A DNA stretch of 64,000 nt from Sinonovacula constricta (taxonomy: Eukaryota; Mollusca; Bivalvia; Cardiida; Solecurtidae). This document shows positions 57,084 to 64,000 of this stretch, piece by piece. The notes under the pieces were generated by a model, which worked only from the letters and a program-made list of their open reading frames with translations, was not told the origin of the DNA and searched no databases. A program made the position numbers and the translations under genes. Within the stretch, counting starts at the first letter, position 1. Every line of letters begins with the position of its first letter. Location: NCBI GenBank assembly GCA_007844125.1, contig CM017563.1, positions 34,203,885 through 34,267,884 on the forward strand. Direction: 5' to 3'.

Positions 57084-58410
57084 TTAATAATAATAAAGAA
57101 TAGCTGTAGAAAAAATGATGGTTGCTTCATAAACAACCATCCAATGGTCCCGAAAAGGGCTGTATAAATATGCCCCTTTGATGATTTGATGGTGATAAAT
57201 GCAAATACAAGAAAACGAAACGAACCTGAAAGTCCGGAGCTGAACTTGCACATCCAAGCGCACATTCCCATTCTTTAACAGGGAGAGATATTTGCTTTGA
57301 TGCGAAAAGTTGGGCTCCAACTGGAAGACGAAGTGGTTGCTGCCGCCTATACAGTGTTCCTTATTCAACGCAATTCTTTCATTCTGACGCCACTTACCCG
57401 AACTTATTAAGAGATTGGTGTAAGCTCTAATGATGGCTGTTCTATCGGCCTTGTTAACCATTTTCAACGGGCTTCCACCAACCGGTAGCCCCTCGGCTTA
57501 CAGCGCGAAGTTGGCGATACCGCAATTCTCGAAGTTGTAGGGATTGTTGATGTAATCTCAGTTCAACGCTTTGCTCTTGACAAGGTCGGTGATCACTTTC
57601 TCGGATTTTCGGACTTGGAACAGATTGTCCTAGTTGAAGGGACAATGCCCGTAGCCACACTCTGGAAACGACTCTCTACCTTCGTGTACGGATACAGAGC
57701 GTTCGGCTTCTCTAAGATCTTTGAATGTCCATAAAGAACGACGGGGTTCACTCTAATTTTTCTAGCAAGCACGTAAATGTCCTCGATGCTGATCTTAAAG
57801 TGGGTACTCGCATCTTTTGCGATTAACCTGAAGCTAGGGGGACTTCTTAGGTTTTAAGTTTCACGTCCGCTTGACTGAGTAGGTACCACCGATATATGTC
57901 AAAGAGGTCGTGGAATATGGGCCCCTGTAACTTCAGCGTATTTGACGTTTAAATCAATTTCGCTTTCACGTCAACCCAGGTATTTGTTCATGATGGATCA
58001 GTGACTCCGGAGCTATCAACATCATCCATATGCCATCTCTGGGTTTTCACATGAGAGACCATGGCATATTAGACGTTATTTAAGAGCGTGCTAATATAAG
58101 CTCTGTAAGGACAAGAACAGTTTTGCTGGGCCCACCGGCTATGCAGTCAGTTCGGTACCGTCGGATTTCTGGACGTTCAGCCTAACTTTGAGTTAAGAGT
58201 TCTTCAGATCAAAATAATCTGTCCAGTTTTGTCCGTTTATGCGAAATACGAATAGCCCATCGCCCGAAACCGCGGAAAGAGGTCAAATTTTTTTTGTAAC
58301 AGATCCCATTTACGCCTGGGTACCCGCTAAATCGAATAACTCCAGTCTCGATATAAGACCCTCTTTGAATTCTTCCTCCTTAAATACGGACATGGTTTAC
58401 TCGATTTCAA
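57084..58410 (-). pseudogene. Polinton minor capsid remnant, copy 2
   Basis: Same fragment order as 30,546-31,870 (GKWRQNE, LLKNGNVRLDV and FDLAGTQ pieces). Single-base differences between copies around 57,470-57,720, 57,840 and 58,230-58,300 change the local frames. This is consistent with either neutral decay or uncorrected sequencing indels. Confidence 0.6.
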
Positions 58411-58644
58411 AAATGTCACGTTGTCTTTTAAATGTCGACAATTCTTTTTCCCAACTACGCTTTTGCTTTTCTATAGGTTGGAAGAGGATGAAGCCACAAA
58501 TTCTGAAACTCTTTGATCTTCTCTCTCTAGTTCTGATTTCGCGTGAGCTGTTGTCTGTTCCGTCGGCAACACCGCTTCTGTGCCTTGGTTTATGTTGAAC
58601 CCTTCTTCGATGCAGCAAATCTTATAGAACCAAGATCTTCATCA

Positions 58645-58959
58645 TTGACACAAGAGTCGTACTTGGGTGGCCACCATATTCCGCGAACTAACAGCTACTT
58701 TGGACCCCCTCGTTTTCTAGATTGACATCTTTCTCCACCAAGTAGCGGTCTTGTCCATAAGCCTTTTTAGTTGATCCTGATAAAATGTGCCATGTACTTC
58801 TTCCCCGGCGTAATCTTTAAACTGATACTGCCTGATTTCTTCAGTCATGAAGCGATAATTCACCACAAAAAGTTCTCGCACCAGATTTTCAACTTTGCAT
58901 TTAAAGTTAACGCATTTGCTCTTCCGGTTGAAGTCTTGGTGGAATGTTGTACTTGACAC
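58645..58959 (-). pseudogene. Polinton integrase C-terminal fragment, copy 2
   Basis: Counterpart of 32,110-32,424. The open part is 58,959-58,717 with KDYAGEEVHGTFYQDQL unchanged, and the continuation is in another frame. Confidence 0.6.
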
Positions 58960-59244
58960 ACTGTGGTGATCCTTTGATAGATTGATGTTACATGATGTTA
59001 AAACTATCCGTGATAAGTCGGAGGATATCTACGCATTGCCTCGTTTGTTTATTAGTCATGTATCGCACAAGTCTTCATCACCGTTGCTTTGGTTTGAATA
59101 AATATGTTAATTGGTGGGGGGACAAAAAACGTTAGGGAAATACTGTATAGCGGTATATGAGTTAAAACTGTAAGAAAGCTAGACTTAAATCACATTTGTC
59201 TTATAGTGAAGATTCTGGTCAGGTGCAGAAGCTGTCTGATTTGG

Positions 59245-59594
59245 TTCTACACTGATTATTCAATGATATACCTGTGTAAATAGTGCGTGTAAACCAGAAT
59301 AATGTCTGATTTTGGGAGGGTTTTGGATTTGCCGGCATTTTTGCCTATACTGTACAGCGACATTTCTATCATTATAGCACATGGGCACTTATGAGGTGCC
59401 CAGGGACTGAACCCGGCAGGTCTATTATACTGACACCGACGAGTCAGTCGTAATGCTGTCCCTTAAGCCCCGAGCATTAGGAGGGAAGCCACTACTACAT
59501 ACTTTAAAGTCTTTGGTTTGACCCGGTCGTGGATTTGAACCCGCGACCTCCCGATCCGCAAGCCGACGCTCTACCACTTGAGCTATTGCGGCCG
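59245..59594 (-). mobile_element. tRNA-derived SINE, copy 2
   Basis: Duplicate of 32,710-33,057 with the same flanking GTCTGATTTGG repeats (59,234-59,244 and 59,595-59,605). It has extra single bases, for example in GGTTTGACCCGG. Confidence 0.78.
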
Positions 59595-60352
59595 GTCTGA
59601 TTTGGATGTAAACTGTTTGTGACATTATTTATATTAAAGATAATATTTGATGGTAGAGACACTGTTTTGACACTAAACTTAACTGATTTCTTTAAGACAG
59701 ATATTAAGAGAAATAAAAGGAAGTTCTTTTTATAAAATACTTTGTAAGAAAATTAATATATATTTAAAAAATGAAGAAGCTAAATGAAGATTTACCTTTG
59801 TAGCGTCTATCTACTCTTAATCTGATAACAAATTACTGAATTTCCTAAATCACAAACACCAAAGAACGAGCGGATTTTATTAATACAAAGTGACCGTCGT
59901 CAGCGTGTTTAGGCGAGAATGCGATTATCATCATAGGTTGATCCCAGTTACCTTTCTATTGTTCGCTCACCTGTTATATCCGATGACATTTTGTAATTTA
60001 AACCCAGAAACCCAGATGATATTTTGTAATTTAAACCGCGATTACATTTCATACTAATGCTAAGTCGCCACTCTCCATTCCTATTGGCACTAGTCAAACA
60101 GTGTAGACCGAGTTGAGACCTACAGGAGAACTTTAAGAGGCATAGTCTGATCACGGACTAAACAGTTTGCAGGAATATCAGAAGCAAATGGAATGAATTA
60201 TAAGAAATGGTGAAATCAAATTCGTCATTGCATCATTTATTGAAGGTATACCGTCTCAGTTAAGCCTAACAAGGACAAAGTCAACACAAAGTCGATCTAG
60301 AGCTACCTCAAGGGCACCTACATCGAAGACAAAGTCAACCACAACCATAAGT

Positions 60353-61006
60353 AGTGTGTTTAACCTACTGATGTGTCGCATATACATGTGGAAATGTGCA
60401 TATGTGCCTTTTCAAATAATGCTTCTAATTTAGAAACTGTCCTCATTTTAATGGGTTTTTATTTTCATATTAAGACATTATGCCAAGTCAGGTGTATTTT
60501 AAATGGTTATCGCTTAGAAATGTATTTAACACAATTAACCATGTTCTTTATTGTAAATGCCAGAAAAAATCTTAAGTATACTAAAGTCCAATTGTCACTC
60601 TAGCATTATAAAGTATAGATAATTGATATTTATTCGTTATGAAACTCGGTCTGAACTATAACAAAGTTAGGTCAAAAAAGAAGTTCAACCAAGTAAAACT
60701 TTCATTTTACCTTCAAATACAGCTAAATTTGAGATAATGTAACGATTTATAACATTTTTATATTAAAAGCGAAAGGGGGTTTATATTTATATAAATGACG
60801 AAATATCTCAACAGTTGTGCATAAACTGCATTTTTAATAAGTCACTTTATTACCAGGAGTATATTATTAGTTTTTTTCCTTCTGCAGATTACGACGCAGA
60901 ATAAAAAAAAATATTAATGTATGTTTGTAAAAATCATAGGTGCGCGTAAATTAGCACAGCCTTCGCCGTTCGACTTTGCCACTAGCTTAAAAGTCCGCTT
61001 GTCGTG
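60353..61006. other. Unassigned AT-rich stretch (copy of 33,816-34,469)
   Basis: Near-identical duplicate of the earlier stretch. No coding or RNA feature. Confidence 0.35.
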
Positions 61007-61717
61007 CTAGAACCACATTCGGCACGTCTTTTAGCTTGGCTGTCAAAGTGACTCAGTATATTTTGTCGTGCTGACACAACACAAAGCACGACATTCAGCT
61101 AACAATCACATTTACTAAGTAAAAATGTCTCGGTGGCACAACGTTTGGCTCGATAATAAGCTTGACATTTAAATTCACGACGTGTTAATTTCTTACTGGC
61201 TAAACATTAGGAAGGACATTAAGGTGACTAAGTCTGAATGTCAACCTGGTACAAAAATTGGCTCGACCTTTGGCACGACATTCAAAGTAACTTAGTCTGA
61301 CTGTCGGGCTGGTACATTCGCCGGAAGTCTGAATGTTGTTTTTACACAAGATTAGGCACGGAATTAAACTCAACATTCATATTAAGCAAGCTTGAATGTT
61401 TTGTTGTCTTAACAGTTAGCACATCTTTCAACTTAATATAACTGAGTTTAAAGACGTGCTGGCAAACATCGCGCACAAAACATCCAGCTTAACATTCAAA
61501 ACCAGTTAGTAACGATGTCGCACTGGCAGATTTAAAGTGAATATGTTGAATGTCGTGCTGTCACGAGATTCGGCAGGACATTCAGCCCAGCAGTAAATTC
61601 AATAAGTGTGAATGTCGTGGAAGCACAACTTTCAGCACGCACGACATTCAGCTTGACATTAAGGTACTTAGTTTGAACGTTGTGCTGGCGCAACATTTGG
61701 CACAAAATTCATCAGAA
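61007..61717. repeat. Hairpin-forming minisatellite, third array
   Basis: Near-identical copy of 34,470-35,181, with the same internal inverted pairs and the same abrupt end after GGCACAAAATTCATCA. Confidence 0.8.
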
Positions 61718-64000
61718 GAGAACAGACTTTTATTAAGACTTGTACAAGGTACATCATCTTGGTTATAATGCAATTTCAAATATATATTGTCAACAAATTT
61801 TGCGGGTATAACAAAATAAAATAAACAAAAGGAAAAATAAGCAAAGGAAAAACAGGAAAGAAAATAAAATTAACGAAAAATGAATTACAGAAAAATTAAA
61901 TTTGTATAATAAGGTGTTCTACCAGTTATGTATTAAATAAGAGAATGAACTTTCAGAAAATATAAAAGCACGTCAAAAAACTGATTACCTGTATATATTC
62001 ATGTTTCTAGCGGTGTTATATTTTAGAGGAGTGTCCACCTACTTGCCGTCCATACAATTAGCTTGGTGTGTTTTCAGATAAGGGAGACAACTCCAGTTTA
62101 AGAAAAATGAACGAGCAACAATAAATTTTAAAGGAATAATTATTTACAAATATATAACACAATTGGATGTTTGTCAGGCTATTATTAAAAGATTTGTTAT
62201 ACCAACAGGAAGATGAATTACATTTAATGAAATTCAGTAGTGGGTGTATGTGCCATTTTTGAAATACTTCGTGCTCTGACTAGATACTTGAGTCGAAGCT
62301 CCAGCTTACCTAACTAGCATGGATAGGTTCGTTAATGGGATTGGGTTTGAGTATCATGTACTATAATAACAATGGTACCATTTCCAATCTTGTGATATGT
62401 CAATTAATATAAACGTTGTGATTAAATTTCGTGGAGACAATGTGACCATATCATTAGGGGCAGGAGATTTAACCACTGGGTCCATCTGTCCTATTGTTCA
62501 CCTGTCAAAGTGTTAAGAAGAGGTGACAACTTCCTTTGTCCTGATGTCAAAACGAAGAGTATAAGAACTATATTAGAACAATAATGACTCTTTAAATATA
62601 TGTTAAAAGTGCTGAAAAGTTACTCTTAAAAATAGACATTCTTTGACAGTGTGCAGAAAACCCATTTATTTACTTAATATTTGGCCTAATTTTGACAGTT
62701 TCCAGCGTGCGTGCAGTGACGGCACCGGAATCACGTCCTCTCAAAATGGCCGATTGTTGTTGACATTGCAGTTAACTTTCGATTTAATTAGAGATTATTT
62801 TGTGTGTGTGTGTGTGTGCTAAAAAAATAAAACGAATTAACTAAATTGAAAAGGAAGTTATTTATACAGGTAAGTACATTTTATTAGAATTTCCGATAGA
62901 TTATTTGTAAATTATCCGTGTCCCAATCGGATTGAGGTCACACTAGGATAACTTCTGTCACGCATTTAATTCTCAGGATTGAAAACAATCCGCCTCTGAT
63001 TGTCAATCTTCAGGTGCAAATGTACGTATATTCTGTGATAAGCTACCGTCTCACTATCTGTCATTTAAAGCTACATACTAGGTAATATAGACACATATAA
63101 TTTTAAAATTTTAATACTAAAGTCTTTTAAATAGTAAAGGAACTTCATAAATAAAATATATCCAAAAAATGTTAATTAAATTTGCAAAATATATTACAGA
63201 TTCTAATTTATGCATAAGTAGTGATTGTACATGTTTAAAGATTTGGCTTGCATAAGAATTGCTGCTTATCAGTCGATTATGCCCCCTGCCCCATCTAAAA
63301 CACAAATAAAGACATCGTTTTCGCTTGTAGGGTAATGGACCCGATAATTCAATTAACACATCAATTTAACGTTTAACGTTCGATATCTGCAATCAATTTA
63401 TCTAAGAGCATTGCACAAAAGTAGTAATTTAGCGGTATTGAAAACAATATATGCAGATGCCAAAGTATGAGCTTAGAAGGAGTAAAAGCTGCCCGATAGG
63501 TGTACCTTTTACTGATTGCTTATTTACATAAAGACATAAAGACCTTTGAGTTCAAATGTAAATCTACTACAACATCGATTTTAAGATGTACTTACAGTTG
63601 TTGCTAGCGTTATAGCACACAGTCCTTTTCAGTTTTACACAATATTTCTCGTTCAGTTGGATTATTCGAGGCGTTTACCTATGATGTAACAATACCAGTT
63701 AGCATACATACAGTGTTCTCAGTTGTCGCTGTTTTGTTAACTGCTACCCGACTGGTCTCGGTGTACCTGTATCAGACGGATCGATAAATAGTTACCGGGG
63801 ACCACCTATACAAATGCTATATAACGTATGAATCACGCCCTGAACATATACACAGATCAATGCAGAAATTATGTATTTTACCTACTGAACTATAGCTGCT
63901 TTTAAACGCTCATGACTTGTGTGGTTACGTTACAAGTACAAGAAACCCTGTAAGAGCAATTAATAGATCTTACGAATACAAAAACACGGGCGCACACGCA
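61718..64000 (+). repeat. Start of third A block (A3), truncated by window
   Basis: Near-identical to 35,182-37,465, including the GTGTGTGT tract (62,803-62,818) and the block ending ACGGGCGCACACGCA. It follows A2, not A1, at sites where they differ. No gene is supported in the visible part. Confidence 0.85.

Larger units (their letters stand above)
53955..60352. mobile_element. Polinton/Maverick remnant, copy 2
   Basis: Duplicate of 27,420-33,815 with the same order: left repeat (53,955-54,185), PC4-like frame, Cys/His-motif frame, protease, minor capsid, integrase fragment, SINE and right repeat (about 59,890-60,352). Differences are small indels. Some alter frames: a T deletion in the PC4 core near 54,756 and changes near 57,470-57,720 in the capsid remnant. 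Confidence 0.7.
44403..64000 (+). repeat. 26.5-kb tandem duplication, unit 2 (incomplete)
   Basis: This is a near-identical copy of 17,841-37,465. Offsets measured at separate landmarks: 26,562 (17.8 kb), 26,558 (21.3 kb), 26,533 (24.7 kb), 26,537 (30.1 kb), 26,537 (34.4 kb), 26,535 (37.4 kb). The window ends inside the third A block, so the right boundary is not visible. Confidence 0.9.

Overview
This is an AT-rich, intron-bearing, repeat-dense animal genome segment. No bacterial operon, rRNA or functional tRNA is visible. Tc1, pogo, LINE, Polinton/Maverick and tRNA-SINE pieces next to a metazoan-type four-exon DNPH1 gene suggest an invertebrate, most likely a mollusc and probably a bivalve. 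The species assignment is inference.

Layout. (1) 1-9,100: a decayed block with a hairpin-forming minisatellite (1-830), a CTT/ATT microsatellite, a solo Polinton-type terminal repeat, one member of a dispersed repeat family, a broken LINE (ORF1 and reverse transcriptase, minus strand) and a broken pogo-like transposon. (2) 9,100-17,300, block A1: a divergent copy of block A2 (35,900-43,830). It holds a trinucleotide array, a broken conserved reading frame, a foldback element, a SINE-like insert and a short last exon of an unrecognised gene. (3) 17,850-34,440, block B1: a complete minus-strand DNPH1-like gene (2'-deoxynucleoside 5'-phosphate N-hydrolase) with a Tc1 element in its second intron. 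Upstream of it lies a 6.4-kb Polinton/Maverick remnant bounded by inverted repeats, with a tRNA-SINE inside. (4) 34,440-35,180: the hairpin minisatellite again. (5) 35,900-43,830, block A2. (6) 44,400-60,980, block B2: a near-identical repeat of B1, including a second intact DNPH1, Tc1 and Polinton remnant. (7) 60,980-64,000: minisatellite and the start of a third A block, almost identical to A2.

The main architectural result is a roughly 26.5-kb tandem duplication. B1 and B2, and A2 and A3, are almost identical, with mostly single-base or homopolymer differences. A1 and A2 differ by many substitutions and indels. This is the pattern expected if an ancestral A1-B-A2 arrangement underwent unequal crossing-over near the right end of the A blocks, giving A1-B-A2-B-A2. 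An assembly artefact is the main alternative.

The host genes supported are DNPH1 (two full copies), a terminal coding exon (15,959 and 42,290) and a 115-residue open segment (39,232) whose A1 counterpart is broken. Everything else recognisable is mobile-element derived. The Polinton remnant keeps traces of integrase, minor capsid, adenain-like protease, a PC4-like ssDNA-binding protein and a Cys/His-motif accessory protein. Most are frameshifted or carry stop codons.
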